From: Winogradskyella pacifica
GTDB taxonomy: Bacteria > Bacteroidota > Bacteroidia > Flavobacteriales > Flavobacteriaceae
Assembly: GCF_013403915.1 (NCBI RefSeq)
Contig: NZ_JABFDI010000013.1
Location: forward strand, 1 to 64,000
Direction: 5' to 3'
Length of the DNA: 64,000 nucleotides
The position numbers were made by a program, and so were the translations under genes. The notes under the pieces were generated by a model. That model was not told the DNA's origin, made no database searches, and saw only the letters and a list, made by a program, of their open reading frames with translations. This document shows, in pieces, positions 1 through 9,100 of this stretch. Numbering within the stretch: position 1 is the first letter of the stretch; each line of letters starts with the position of its first letter.

Positions 1-100
1 TCTTGTTTTAAATCAACCGTTTCCAGTTGATTCTTACGCTGTCAATTCAATATGTTAATGAACTTTTTCTTTACTTTCTCTTAACGTTGTTTCGCTAAGC
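1..100 (-). promoter_or_regulatory. Probable rRNA operon leader with GNRA hairpin
   Basis: The minus-strand transcript downstream of the two promoters contains GTTCATTAACATATTGAATT, which resembles the leader upstream of 16S rRNA in Flavobacteriia as I remember it. Near the window edge a 9-bp stem (11-19 with 24-32) encloses a GAAA tetraloop in the transcript. The 16S gene itself would lie outside the window, so the identity is inferred from promoter type and leader only. Confidence 0.55.
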
Positions 101-137
101 GGGTGCAAATATAAAACCCTTTTTTCACTCTCACAAA
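101..137 (-). promoter_or_regulatory. Proximal promoter of a leftward rRNA-type operon
   Basis: Read on the minus strand, TATATTTG (106-113) followed by CACCC is a good Bacteroidota -7 box. TTTG at 134-137 is the matching -33 box with 20 bp between them. The same TATATTTGCACCC string precedes both tRNA-Lys genes in this window, so it appears to be the stable-RNA promoter type of this genome. The transcript would leave the window to the left. Confidence 0.7.
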
Positions 138-230
138 CTTAATTTGAAAAAATATTTAATTCTTTTTTCAAGCTTAATTTTTCTGGAAATGAACGTACGA
201 AACGCAACATATTGTTTTTGTTTCGGGGTG

Positions 231-260
231 CAAAAATAGAACCCTTTTTCATTTCCACAA
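231..260 (-). promoter_or_regulatory. Distal promoter in tandem with the one at 101-137
   Basis: On the minus strand TATTTTTG (231-238) is preceded by TTG (258-260) at a 19-bp spacing, and is followed by CACCCC as in stable-RNA promoters. The surrounding bases resemble those of the proximal promoter, so the pair looks like a duplicated P1/P2 arrangement as found at rRNA operons. Confidence 0.62.
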
Positions 261-618
261 CACATTTTTGCTTTTTATTTCTATTTTTATTTTAAAACCT
301 TAATTCCGTGCAATTTAACAATATTAAAAAGTTCTTGTTTTATTCTAACCCCTAGCGAATACTATACTTTAATATAAAAAACGGCTTTCAATAGCACAAT
401 ACCTTTATGAATTACAACTGCATTAGCGGTAGTAGCGGCATCCTTTTTTTAGGTCTATATATAATGACATGATAAGAACATAATACTATGAGACAACATA
501 TTCTACACTAAAGTAAACCTAATAAAAAAAGATACAGCGGATGACGCGACGCTTTTGCTACTAAAAAGCAAAAGCGGAATGCCCTAAAAGGACTATACAA
601 TATTTATAGAAACTTCAC
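261..618. other. Intergenic stretch with no gene seen
   Basis: Between the divergent stable-RNA promoters and the thrS promoter I see no convincing reading frame or RNA gene. A GC-richer patch around 537-585 contains the inverted pair GCTTTTGCT / AGCAAAAGC (551-559 and 567-575), a possible hairpin of unknown role. Confidence 0.4.
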
Positions 619-649
619 TTTGTCTATTCCTTATATAGGTATATCTTTG
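619..649 (+). promoter_or_regulatory. thrS operon promoter
   Basis: TTTG (619-622) and TATCTTTG (642-649) are separated by 19 bp, matching the Bacteroidota -33/-7 consensus. Transcription would begin about 18 bases before the thrS start codon at 675, so the leader is short. Confidence 0.62.
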
Positions 650-674
650 TAGGCTAAAATTTATACTATATATA

Positions 675-2615
675 ATGATACAAATTACTCTACCAGATGG
701 TTCGGTTAGATCTTTTGAAAAAGATGTAACTCCTTATGAAGTGGCTGTAGACATTAGCGCAGGATTTGCCCGTAATGTTATTTCAGCAAAATTCAATGAC
801 ACAGTTGTTGAAACTACCACTCCACTAACCACTGATGGTAGTCTTACCTTATATACTTTTAAAGACGATGCAGGTAAAAAAGCATTTTGGCATTCTTCTG
901 CCCATGTGTTGGCACAAGCTTTAGAAGAACTATACCCAAACGTAAAGTTATGGGTTGGCCCAGCTATTGATAATGGTTTTTATTATGATGTTGATTTAGA
1001 TGAAGGCTCTATTTCTGAAAAGGATTTTAAATCTATCGAAACTAAAATGATAGAAATCGCTAGAGGTAAGCACGACTTTAAAATGCGTGAGGTTTCTAAA
1101 GCTGAAGCCTTATCCTATTATAAAGGAAAGAATGACTATAAAGTTGATTTAATTGAAAACCTTGAAGACGGCACTATTAGTTTCTGTGATCACTCAAGTT
1201 TTACAGATCTTTGTCGTGGTGGCCACATACCAAATACCGGTATAATAAAAGCTGTTAAAATATTAAGTGTTGCTGGGGCTTATTATAAAGGTGACGAAAA
1301 GAATAAGCAACTCACAAGAGTTTATGGTATTTCTTTCCCGAAACAAAAAGAGCTAACAGAATACTTAGAGCTTTTAGAAGAAGCTAAGAAAAGAGACCAC
1401 AGAAAACTTGGTAAAGAATTAGAGCTTTTTACATTTTCGCAAAAGGTAGGACAAGGTTTACCGTTATGGTTACCTAAAGGTGCTGCATTACGCGAACGTT
1501 TAGAGAACTTTTTGAAAGCAGCACAAAAGAAAGCTGGTTATGAAATGGTGGTGACCCCGCATATTGGAAGTAAGGAACTTTATGTAACTTCTGGTCACTA
1601 TGCAAAATATGGTGCCGATAGTTTTCAGCCTATAACGACTCCTTCTGAGGGTGAGGAATTCCTTTTAAAACCAATGAACTGCCCACATCATTGTGAAATT
1701 TATAACACAAAACCATTTTCCTATAAAGAATTACCAAAACGTTATGCGGAATTTGGAACGGTATATCGCTATGAGCAAAGTGGAGAATTACATGGTTTAA
1801 CACGCGTTAGAGGTTTTACTCAAGATGATGCCCATATTTTCTGTACACCAGATCAGTTAGACAAAGAGTTTAAAGATGTCATAGATTTAGTACTCTATGT
1901 TTTTGGATCTTTAGGTTTCGAAAATTTTACAGCTCAGGTTTCATTAAGAGATCCTGAAAATCCGGATAAGTATATCGGAAGCGATGAAAACTGGGAAAAA
2001 GCAGAACAAGCTATTTTAAGTGCTGCTAAGGATAAAAATTTAAACTTTGTTGTAGAAACGGGTGAAGCTGCTTTTTATGGTCCAAAGTTAGACTTTATGG
2101 TAAAAGATGCCCTTGGACGCCAATGGCAATTAGGAACCATACAAGTAGATTACAACTTACCTGAACGCTTTGATTTGTCTTATAAAGGCAGTGATAACGA
2201 GATGCACAGACCGGTTATGATTCACCGTGCTCCTTTTGGAAGTATGGAACGTTTTATAGCGATATTACTAGAGCATACTGGTGGGAATTTCCCGCTTTGG
2301 TTAATGCCTGAGCAAGTAATTGTACTCTCTATAAGTGAGAAATATGAAAAATACGCTGAAAAAGTTTTAATTTCGCTAGAAAATGACGAAATTCGCGCCC
2401 TCACAGACAACAGAAATGAAACTGTAGGTAAGAAAATTCGCGAAGCTGAAATGCAAAAGTTTCCTTATATGATTATCGTTGGTGAGCAAGAAGAAAAGGA
2501 TAATACAATAACAGTGCGTCAACATGGTGGTGAAGACCTTGGCACAATTAATGTAGAAGACTTTATAAAAATAGTAAAAGATAGAGTTAGTAAAAGTTTA
2601 AAAACTTTTAAATAA
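675..2615 (+). CDS. thrS: Threonine--tRNA ligase
   Basis: Cytoplasmic class II aminoacyl-tRNA synthetase that charges tRNA-Thr. The 646-aa length is normal. The order is an N-terminal TGS domain (about 1-60), the second additional domain with the editing site (about 65-240; HSSAHVLAQAL and the C-D-H-S and C-R-G-G-H stretches are visible), the catalytic core with MNCPHH (Cys336 is the expected zinc ligand), and an anticodon-binding domain (about 540-646). It heads the thrS-infC-rpmI-rplT string, a very common bacterial arrangement, and has its own promoter just upstream. There is no strong ribosome-binding site, as is usual in this phylum. Confidence 0.97.
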   Translation: MIQITLPDGSVRSFEKDVTPYEVAVDISAGFARNVISAKFNDTVVETTTPLTTDGSLTLYTFKDDAGKKAFWHSSAHVLAQALEELYPNVKLWVGPAIDNGFYYDVDLDEGSISEKDFKSIETKMIEIARGKHDFKMREVSKAEALSYYKGKNDYKVDLIENLEDGTISFCDHSSFTDLCRGGHIPNTGIIKAVKILSVAGAYYKGDEKNKQLTRVYGISFPKQKELTEYLELLEEAKKRDHRKLGKELELFTFSQKVGQGLPLWLPKGAALRERLENFLKAAQKKAGYEMVVTPHIGSKELYVTSGHYAKYGADSFQPITTPSEGEEFLLKPMNCPHHCEIYNTKPFSYKELPKRYAEFGTVYRYEQSGELHGLTRVRGFTQDDAHIFCTPDQLDKEFKDVIDLVLYVFGSLGFENFTAQVSLRDPENPDKYIGSDENWEKAEQAILSAAKDKNLNFVVETGEAAFYGPKLDFMVKDALGRQWQLGTIQVDYNLPERFDLSYKGSDNEMHRPVMIHRAPFGSMERFIAILLEHTGGNFPLWLMPEQVIVLSISEKYEKYAEKVLISLENDEIRALTDNRNETVGKKIREAEMQKFPYMIIVGEQEEKDNTITVRQHGGEDLGTINVEDFIKIVKDRVSKSLKTFK

Positions 2616-2644
2616 TATTAAGTTTAATTTAAAATACAGAAGCC

Positions 2645-3199
2645 ATAGCAATACGTAGAAACAGAAAGAATTTTACAAGACGTGTATCTCAAGAAGATAA
2701 ACACCGTATAAATTCTAAAATCAGATCTGAAGAAGTAAGATTAGTCGGAGATAATGTCGAAATAGGTGTTTATCCTGTTAAACAAGCGTTATCCTTAGCC
2801 GACGAACAAGGTTTAGATCTCGTAGAGATTTCGCCAAATGCGAACCCTCCTGTTTGTAAAGTTATGGATTATAAAAAATTCCTTTACGAGCAAAAGAAAC
2901 GAGAAAAATCATTAAAATCTAAAGCAACAAAAGTAATCGTTAAAGAAATACGTTTCGGTCCTCAAACAGATGATCACGATTACGAGTTTAAAAAGAAGCA
3001 TGCTGAAAAATTCTTAAAAGATGGAGCGAAATTAAAAGCGTTCGTATTCTTTAAAGGACGATCTATTGTCTTTAAAGAGCAAGGTCAAATTTTATTACTA
3101 AAATTGGCTCAAGATCTTGAAGAATATGGAAAGGTTGAGCAAATGCCTAAGCTTGAAGGAAAGCGAATGATTATGTTCATTGCACCTAAGAAGAAGTAA
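2645..3199 (+). CDS. infC: Translation initiation factor IF-3, ATA start
   Basis: IF-3 binds the 30S subunit and checks start-codon pairing. The open frame continues upstream of the first ATG (2864) to a stop at 2630-2632. In that extension the translation reads [12 protein letters not shown], then [20 protein letters not shown], which is the complete IF-3 N-domain, so the ATG is internal. No ATG, GTG or TTG exists in the extension. ATA at 2645 gives M-A-I-R-R-N and a normal 184-aa protein. Rare infC start codons (AUU in E. coli) are part of IF-3 self-regulation, so this start is probably functional. ATA at 2651 is a less likely alternative. Confidence 0.9.
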   Translation: MAIRRNRKNFTRRVSQEDKHRINSKIRSEEVRLVGDNVEIGVYPVKQALSLADEQGLDLVEISPNANPPVCKVMDYKKFLYEQKKREKSLKSKATKVIVKEIRFGPQTDDHDYEFKKKHAEKFLKDGAKLKAFVFFKGRSIVFKEQGQILLLKLAQDLEEYGKVEQMPKLEGKRMIMFIAPKKK

Positions 3200-3260
3200 T
3201 TAAAAGCTGAATTTTCAGCGATACGATAATAAGCGAAACGTAAATTAAAAAGAGGAGAAA

Positions 3261-3458
3261 ATGCCTAAAATGAAAACAAAATCGAGTGCTAAGAAACGTT
3301 TCAAACTAACTGGCACTGGTAAGATTAAAAGAAAGCATGCTTTTAAGAGTCATATATTGACAAAAAAATCTAAAAAGCGTAAGCTAAAATTGACTCATGA
3401 TGGTTTAGTACATAAAGCAGATGAGAACAATATTAAAACAATGTTACGTTTAAAGTAA
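3261..3458 (+). CDS. rpmI: 50S ribosomal protein L35
   Basis: The 65-aa, very basic protein starts [15 protein letters not shown] and has the L35 pattern ([11 protein letters not shown]). It is a structural component of the large subunit. It follows infC by about 60 bases and precedes rplT, the standard order. GAGGAG at 3251-3256 is one of the few good Shine-Dalgarno sequences here and supports the start. Confidence 0.96.
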   Translation: MPKMKTKSSAKKRFKLTGTGKIKRKHAFKSHILTKKSKKRKLKLTHDGLVHKADENNIKTMLRLK

Positions 3459-3462
3459 TAGT

Positions 3463-3480
3463 GTTTTAATCGGTTAAAAC
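3463..3480 (+). promoter_or_regulatory. Small hairpin in the rpmI-rplT spacer
   Basis: GTTTTAA (3463-3469) pairs with TTAAAAC (3474-3480) around a TCGG loop, five bases after the L35 stop codon. There is no U-run, so it is not an obvious terminator. It could be an mRNA stability element or part of an L20 autoregulatory site, since L20 represses this operon in other bacteria. Confidence 0.35.
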
Positions 3481-3561
3481 AAATTATAAACCCTGGAGTT
3501 AGGCAAAACAATTTAGCAAGTGTCAATTTAGACCGCCTACTACAAAAAAACAATTAAGAGA

Positions 3562-3906
3562 ATGCCAAGATCAGTAAATTCAGTAGCAAAAAGAGCCCGA
3601 AGAAAAAAGGTTCTTAAGCAAGCAAAAGGTTACTTCGGAAGACGTAAAAACGTTTGGACAGTAGCAAAAAATGCGGTTGACAAAGCGATGCAATATTCGT
3701 ACAGAGACCGTAGAGTAAAAAAGAGAACATTCCGTTCGTTATGGATTATGCGTATTAACGCAGGTGCAAGACAGCATGGAATGAGCTATTCAAAATTTAT
3801 GGGAGGATTAAAATCTAATAATATTGACTTGAACCGTAAGGTACTTGCCGATTTAGCGATGAATCACCCAGATGCTTTTGAAACTATAGTAAACAAAGTA
3901 AAATAG
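3562..3906 (+). CDS. rplT: 50S ribosomal protein L20
   Basis: The 114-aa basic protein begins [20 protein letters not shown] and contains the L20 signature ([10 protein letters not shown], then [20 protein letters not shown]). L20 assembles early on 23S rRNA and in other bacteria represses its own operon. It is the last gene of the thrS-infC-rpmI-rplT unit and is followed directly by a strong terminator. Confidence 0.97.
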   Translation: MPRSVNSVAKRARRKKVLKQAKGYFGRRKNVWTVAKNAVDKAMQYSYRDRRVKKRTFRSLWIMRINAGARQHGMSYSKFMGGLKSNNIDLNRKVLADLAMNHPDAFETIVNKVK

Positions 3907-3941
3907 GCTTTTAGCCAAATTAATAACAACATTTCGCTTAT

Positions 3942-3977
3942 AAAATCCGATTCATTAATTTGAATCGGATTTTTTTA
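3942..3977 (+). terminator. Intrinsic terminator of the thrS-rplT operon
   Basis: A perfect 13-bp stem (3942-3954 with 3961-3973) with a six-base loop is followed by a T-run, about 36 bases after the rplT stop. Confidence 0.9.
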
Positions 3978-4073
3978 TGCCTAAATATTAAAAACTAAAC
4001 CATTTACATAAGCGCATACTTACACAAAATTCCTTTTTTATTTTTAACTTACGCTTTAATAAAAACCAATTAC

Positions 4074-7000
4074 ATGAAGCGTATTCAACTCATTGCAACC
4101 CTCATTTTACTTGTTACTTTTAACGCTTATACCCAAGACCAAGAAAACCCCAAACCTTGGGATGTTTCAAACCCAGAAGGGGATTGGAATTTTAAAGACC
4201 TAAAACTATCAACTGACGAAGGGACTTGGATGAATTTAGATATCAGTCCTGATGGAAAATCTATTGTTTTCGATTTACTAGGGGACATCTACATCATGGA
4301 TATCAAAGGTGGTAAATCTAAAATATTAAGAGAAGGTTTGCCTTTTGAAATACAACCACGATTTAGTCCTGATGGTAAACATATTTCATTTACGAGCGAT
4401 GCAGGTGGTGGCGACAATATATGGGTTATGAATACCGATGGTTCTGATGCAAAACAAATTACAAAAGAAGATTTCAGGTTATTAAACAATGCTATTTGGA
4501 CACCAGACGGAAATTATCTTATTGCTAGAAAGCATTTTACTTCTGGTCGCTCTTTAGGAGCTGGTGAATTGTGGATGTATCATAAAACTGGTGGTAGTGG
4601 CTTACAGCTTACTAAAAAGAAGAATGACCAACAGGATGTTAACGAACCGACCATATCGCCAGACGGGAAGTATTTGTACTATAGCGAAGACGTTTATCCT
4701 GGAGGTGCTTTTCAATACAACAAAGATCCTAACAGCCAAATCTATGTCATTAATCGTTATGATATGAAAACAGGAGAAACCATGAGAATTACTGGTGGTC
4801 CTGGTGGAGCTGCACGTCCTCAAATTTCTAGAGACGGAAAAAAACTAGCTTTTATAAAACGTATACGTACTAAAACTGTTTTATATATTCATGATTTAGA
4901 AACAGGTGAAGAATGGCCTGTTTATGATCAACTTAATAAAGACCAGCAAGAAGCTTGGGCTATTTTTGGAGTGTACACCAACTTTAATTGGATGCCTAAT
5001 AATGAAGACATCGTGATTTGGTCTGGCGGAAAAATTAATACGATCAATATCAATTCGCTCACAGTATCCGAAATTCCATTTCAAGCTAATGCTACTATTA
5101 AAATTGCTAAAGCTGTTGAATTTGACACGCCTGTAGCACCAGATACTTTTGACGCTAAAGTTATTCGTCATGCGACCACGTCACCTGATGGAAAATCAAT
5201 TGTATTTAATGCGCTTGGGTATTTATATACACAAAAATTACCAAACGGAAAAGCTAAACGATTAACGACAGGCACTGATTTTGAATTTGAACCGACCTTT
5301 ACACCCGATGGAAACACCATTACTTATGTGACTTGGAATGATCAAAACCTTGGTGCTATTTATTCGATTCCTTCAAATGGTGGAGCTGCTACAAAATTGA
5401 CTTCAGAAAAAGGCATTTATAGAAACCCATCGTATTCTCATAACGCTAAACATATTGTTTATCGAAAAGAAGGAGGAAACAACGAGCAAGGTCGGACGTT
5501 TTCAAAAAAAGCAGGTTTGTATGTGATGAATAGTGACGGCACAAACACCAAATTTGTAACCAAAGAAGGAGATTACCCAATGTTTAATGCCGATGATACA
5601 CGAATTCTATACCAGAATGGTGGCCAGTTTTTTGGGGCTTTAACTAAAGAATTGAAAAGTGCTAACCTTAATGGTTTTGAGGAACGCACACTTGTCAAAT
5701 CAAAACATGGCAATATTTTGGTACCGAGTCCTGATAGAAACTGGATTGCTTTTGTTCATTTGCATAAAGTGTATTTGGCTCCTATGCCTAAATCGGGACA
5801 CACTTTAGACTTAACTGATAAAAGTAAATATGTTCCAATTACACAACTTTCTAAAGATGCAGGTATCAATTTACATTGGTCTAAAGACAGTAAAACATTA
5901 CATTGGACCTTAGGCAACCAGTATTTTTCAGCTAATGCTTCCGAAGATACCAAACTCGTTGAAAAAGGCATAAAAATTAATTTAGAAGCTAAAACTGATA
6001 AACCTTCAGGAAGAATTGCTTTAAAAGGAGCGCGACTGATTACTATGGAAGGTGATGAAATCATAGAAAATGGCACCATCGTTATTAACAACAACACTAT
6101 TGAATCTATTGGAAATACTTCAGACATCACAATACCTTCCGATGCGAAAGTCTATGATGTTTCAGGAAAAACAATAATGCCAGGAATGGTTGATGCGCAT
6201 GCACATATTGGTGGCTTTAGATATGGATTAACCACACAAAAGCATTGGCAATTTTATGCTAATTTAGCTTATGGAGTTACAACCTCTCATGATCCATCTG
6301 CGCATTCTGAAACGATTTTTGCACTTTCCGAATTACAAAAAACAGGAGAACTTGTTGGGCCACGCCTCTACTCTACTGGGTTTATACTTTATGGAGCTGA
6401 TGGAGATTTTAAAGCGGTCATCAATAATCTTGAAGATGCACGTTCATCTATTAGAAGAACCAAAGCTTTCGGTGCTTTATCTGTTAAGAGTTATAACCAA
6501 CCAAGACGAGAGCAACGACAACAAGTATTACAAGCCGCCCGCGAAGAAGGTATTTTTGTTGTTCCGGAAGGAGGCTCAACGTTTTATCACAATATCACCA
6601 TGGTCATGGATGGCCATACTGGTGTTGAGCACAACATTCCTGTGGCTCCTGTATATAAAGATGTTTTAGAGCTTTGGGGTAACAGTAACGTGGGTTATAC
6701 ACCAACACTTATTGTGAATTATGGTGGTATGAATAGTGAAGTCTATTGGTATCAAAAAACCAATGTATGGGAAAATGAAAAGCTTCTAAAATATACTCCA
6801 AGAGCAATTATCGATTCACGTTCTAGACATCGTGTTATGGTTCCGGATGAAGAATATGAAAACGGTCATATTTTGGTTTCTAAAACAACTAAAGCACTTA
6901 GTGATGCTGGCGTAAAAGTAAATCTTGGTGCACATGGTCAGTTACAAGGACTCGGAGCACATTGGGAATTATGGTCACTTCAACAAGGTGGTATGACAAA

Positions 7001-7331
7001 TCATGAAACCTTAAAAGCTGCCACTATAAATGGAGCTAATTATATAGGTGCAGGTAATGATATCGGTTCGCTGAAAAAAGGAAAATTAGCCGATTTAATT
7101 GTAATGGATAAAAACCCTTTAGAAGACATTAGAAATTCTGAAAGTATTATTTACACCATGATTAATGGTCGATTATATGATACTGAAACTATGAATGAAA
7201 TAGGAAATCATCCAAAGGAGCGCACTGAGTTCTATTGGGAAAACAATAAATATAACCAAGCGTTTCCTTGGCATGAGGAATCGCAAAGTTTTACACGAGA
7301 AACCTGTGGTTGTCATGTAGGTTCTCACTAA
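4074..7331 (+). CDS. Exported amidohydrolase with TolB-like propeller domain
   Basis: The 1085-aa protein has a signal peptide (about 1-21, ending NAYTQ). Residues about 40-620 contain repeated PD40/WD40-like strands (S-P-D-G-K-S-I-V-F, S-P-D-G-K-H-I-S-F, S-R-D-G-K-K-L-A-F), a TolB-type beta-propeller. From about 655 it becomes an amidohydrolase: MPGMVDAHAHIGG carries the H-x-H metal pair (His709, His711), and GSLKKGKLADLIVMDKNPL closes the domain. The family hydrolyses amide or peptide-like bonds with one or two metals. The substrate cannot be told; a role in periplasmic or surface peptide breakdown is an inference. It stands alone between a terminator and a repeat-containing spacer. Confidence 0.88.
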   Translation: MKRIQLIATLILLVTFNAYTQDQENPKPWDVSNPEGDWNFKDLKLSTDEGTWMNLDISPDGKSIVFDLLGDIYIMDIKGGKSKILREGLPFEIQPRFSPDGKHISFTSDAGGGDNIWVMNTDGSDAKQITKEDFRLLNNAIWTPDGNYLIARKHFTSGRSLGAGELWMYHKTGGSGLQLTKKKNDQQDVNEPTISPDGKYLYYSEDVYPGGAFQYNKDPNSQIYVINRYDMKTGETMRITGGPGGAARPQISRDGKKLAFIKRIRTKTVLYIHDLETGEEWPVYDQLNKDQQEAWAIFGVYTNFNWMPNNEDIVIWSGGKINTININSLTVSEIPFQANATIKIAKAVEFDTPVAPDTFDAKVIRHATTSPDGKSIVFNALGYLYTQKLPNGKAKRLTTGTDFEFEPTFTPDGNTITYVTWNDQNLGAIYSIPSNGGAATKLTSEKGIYRNPSYSHNAKHIVYRKEGGNNEQGRTFSKKAGLYVMNSDGTNTKFVTKEGDYPMFNADDTRILYQNGGQFFGALTKELKSANLNGFEERTLVKSKHGNILVPSPDRNWIAFVHLHKVYLAPMPKSGHTLDLTDKSKYVPITQLSKDAGINLHWSKDSKTLHWTLGNQYFSANASEDTKLVEKGIKINLEAKTDKPSGRIALKGARLITMEGDEIIENGTIVINNNTIESIGNTSDITIPSDAKVYDVSGKTIMPGMVDAHAHIGGFRYGLTTQKHWQFYANLAYGVTTSHDPSAHSETIFALSELQKTGELVGPRLYSTGFILYGADGDFKAVINNLEDARSSIRRTKAFGALSVKSYNQPRREQRQQVLQAAREEGIFVVPEGGSTFYHNITMVMDGHTGVEHNIPVAPVYKDVLELWGNSNVGYTPTLIVNYGGMNSEVYWYQKTNVWENEKLLKYTPRAIIDSRSRHRVMVPDEEYENGHILVSKTTKALSDAGVKVNLGAHGQLQGLGAHWELWSLQQGGMTNHETLKAATINGANYIGAGNDIGSLKKGKLADLIVMDKNPLEDIRNSESIIYTMINGRLYDTETMNEIGNHPKERTEFYWENNKYNQAFPWHEESQSFTRETCGCHVGSH

Positions 7332-7339
7332 AAAATAAA

Positions 7340-7475
7340 GAGTCTGTCTAAAGAGTCATTACTTGCTTTCAAACTGAGCGTAATTGAAGTTTTAATGTTT
7401 TAAAAATCATTGCATTTCGACTGCGCTCAATGTGACATTTAAAACTAAGAAATACTTTTTCAGACGGCTTATTTT
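7340..7475. repeat. Candidate short non-coding repeat (MITE-like)
   Basis: The spacer has imperfect inverted ends: AGTCTGTCTAAAG near 7341 and, on the other strand, AAGCCGTCTGAAAAAG near 7455-7470. In the middle is the string TTTCGACTGCGCTCAATG, which I recall as common in flavobacterial intergenic DNA. It encodes no protein. Whether it is a mobile repeat cannot be proved from one copy. Confidence 0.35.
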
Positions 7476-7514
7476 GATTTTACTTAATTTGAATACAATT
7501 TTTAAGGATACAAT

Positions 7515-8318
7515 ATGAAAGACGTTAAAATGGTAGTCACAGATATGGACGGTACATTGCTAAACTCTCATCACGAAGTGAGTTCCAAGTTCTTTGAACT
7601 ATTTAAAGACTTAAAACAACAAAACATTCAATTTGTTGCTGCGAGTGGACGACCTTATTATAGCATTGTTGAGAAACTTCAACCTATAAAAGATGATATT
7701 ATAATCGTTGCAGAAAATGGAGGTTTAGTCATTAAAAATGAGGACGTACTGCTTTCTAATCAGCTAGATCCAAATAGATTATTAGAACTTTACACCTTAG
7801 TTACTAATATTGAAGGCGCCTACCCTATTTTCTGCACGCAACATCGGGCATTTATTCTTAGAGCATCGGATGAACTGGTAAAGACATTTTCTGAATATTA
7901 TTCTGTTTACACCATCATTGATACTTTTGAAGATATTACAGATGACATCATTAAAATAGCGTTGTATCACACCACAAATTCAGAAAAACATATTTTCCCA
8001 TTCGTAAAACATTTAAAACCAGAACTCAATGTTGTGGTTTCCGGAAATCATTGGGTCGATATTTCTGAAGCTATTACTAATAAAGGAAATGCTCTAAGCT
8101 TTTTACAAGAGCAACTCAACATTTCACCTTCTGAAACGATGGTATTTGGAGATTATAATAATGATTTAGAAATGTTGACATGCGCCAAATATAGCTATGC
8201 GATGAAAAATGCGCACCCTAATGTGAAAACTGTGGCTAATTTTGAAACAGAATCTAACGATAATAATGGTGTAGAATTGGTTTTAGAGCAATTAATTACC
8301 GAAAGCCGTAAGCACTAG
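7515..8318 (+). CDS. HAD-superfamily (Cof/YidA type) phosphatase
   Basis: The 267-aa cytoplasmic protein has HAD motif I as DMDGT (nucleophile Asp10, acid Asp12), motif II near AASGRP, motif III Lys in NKGNAL, and motif IV GDYNNDLEM (about 213-221). The insertion between motifs II and III is of the C2 cap type, as in the Cof family, which dephosphorylates sugar phosphates and similar small molecules. The exact substrate is unknown. Its last 27 bases overlap the convergent yjbQ gene. Confidence 0.9.
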   Translation: MKDVKMVVTDMDGTLLNSHHEVSSKFFELFKDLKQQNIQFVAASGRPYYSIVEKLQPIKDDIIIVAENGGLVIKNEDVLLSNQLDPNRLLELYTLVTNIEGAYPIFCTQHRAFILRASDELVKTFSEYYSVYTIIDTFEDITDDIIKIALYHTTNSEKHIFPFVKHLKPELNVVVSGNHWVDISEAITNKGNALSFLQEQLNISPSETMVFGDYNNDLEMLTCAKYSYAMKNAHPNVKTVANFETESNDNNGVELVLEQLITESRKH

Positions 8319-8714
8319 TTGCCTTCCTGATGCTCTATTTCTATGCTCACAAAGATAGATGCCTTGCCAAATTCCGAGATTTAACTCACCATTAGTAATG
8401 GGCATTTGCACAGAGGTTCCCATTAACGATGCTTTTATATGTGCAGGCATATCATCAGGACCTTCGTAAGTATGTTGGTAATAGTCCTGATTTTCTGGAA
8501 CCATTTTATTGATATGGCTTTCAAAATCTAATCTTACCGTTGGATCTGCATTCTCATTTATGGTTAAACTTGCCGAAGTATGCTTAATAAATACTTGCAA
8601 TTGCCCAACATTAATTTGCTTTAACTCTGGAAGTGCTCGTAAAATATCTGAAGTAATGAGATGGAAACCTCTAGAAAATGCTTGAAGTTTAATCTCTTTT
8701 TGAAAAAAATTCAT
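8292..8714 (-). CDS. YjbQ / UPF0047 family protein
   Basis: The 140-aa protein matches the YjbQ family throughout: FIKHTSASLTINENADPTVRLD, then the H-T-Y-E-G-P-D-D-M-P-A-H region, and a C-terminal GIWQGIYLCEHRNRASGRQLVLT. Family members form trimers, and some have been credited with weak thiamine-phosphate synthase activity, but the physiological role is unsettled. It lies 17 bp downstream of the EF-hand gene on the same strand and probably shares its transcript. The 3' end overlaps the HAD phosphatase gene. Confidence 0.88.
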   Translation of the reverse strand: MNFFQKEIKLQAFSRGFHLITSDILRALPELKQINVGQLQVFIKHTSASLTINENADPTVRLDFESHINKMVPENQDYYQHTYEGPDDMPAHIKASLMGTSVQMPITNGELNLGIWQGIYLCEHRNRASGRQLVLTAFGN

Positions 8715-8731
8715 ATTACTATAAGCTGATT

Positions 8732-9010
8732 TTATTTTGATTCGCCTGAAATTTCATCAATAGCAGATTTAAACTCTTTCCAATTAATAAGGTCATCACC
8801 ATCTTTATCGTAGCCTTCGATTAATTTAGAAGACACCATACCTCGAATAAACCCGGTAATTTCAGCTTGTTTTAATAATTTTACAATTTCATCTTTACTC
8901 AATTTTCCATCACCATCTTTATCAAAAAATGCAAAGGCGTCTTCGGGTGTGTTAAAATGATTGGTAATTAAGATTTGAATTTTGTGGAGTATGGTTTCTT
9001 TTGATAACAT
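8732..9010 (-). CDS. Small EF-hand calcium-binding protein
   Basis: The 92-aa protein has two EF-hand loops: DKDGDGKLSKDE (about 30-41) and DKDGDDLINWKE (about 70-81), each with acidic residues at the expected calcium positions and a Glu at position 12. There is no signal peptide, so it appears cytoplasmic. A calmodulin-like sensor or buffer role is inferred from the motif only. It is the first gene of a likely two-gene unit with yjbQ. Confidence 0.85.
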   Translation of the reverse strand: MLSKETILHKIQILITNHFNTPEDAFAFFDKDGDGKLSKDEIVKLLKQAEITGFIRGMVSSKLIEGYDKDGDDLINWKEFKSAIDEISGESK

Positions 9011-9073
9011 ATCTAATGGATTTTATTAAAAATAAGAAATAATGCTATGAAACTCTGATGTATTAACAAACAA

Positions 9074-9100
9074 AAAAAAGGTCGCCTCACAGCCACCTTT
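9074..9100 (-). terminator. Orphan hairpin terminator
   Basis: AAAGGT (9077-9082) pairs with ACCTTT (9095-9100), and the stem continues past one mismatch. On the minus strand it is followed by eight Ts. The next minus-strand gene upstream (9470-12193) already has its own terminator at 9412-9447, so this one has no obvious client. Confidence 0.6.

Noticed and set aside
5756..6669. Long alternative frames (124 and 132 codons) inside the amidohydrolase gene
   Set aside because: They are shadows of a strongly coding frame with propeller and metal-site motifs and have no independent start signals.
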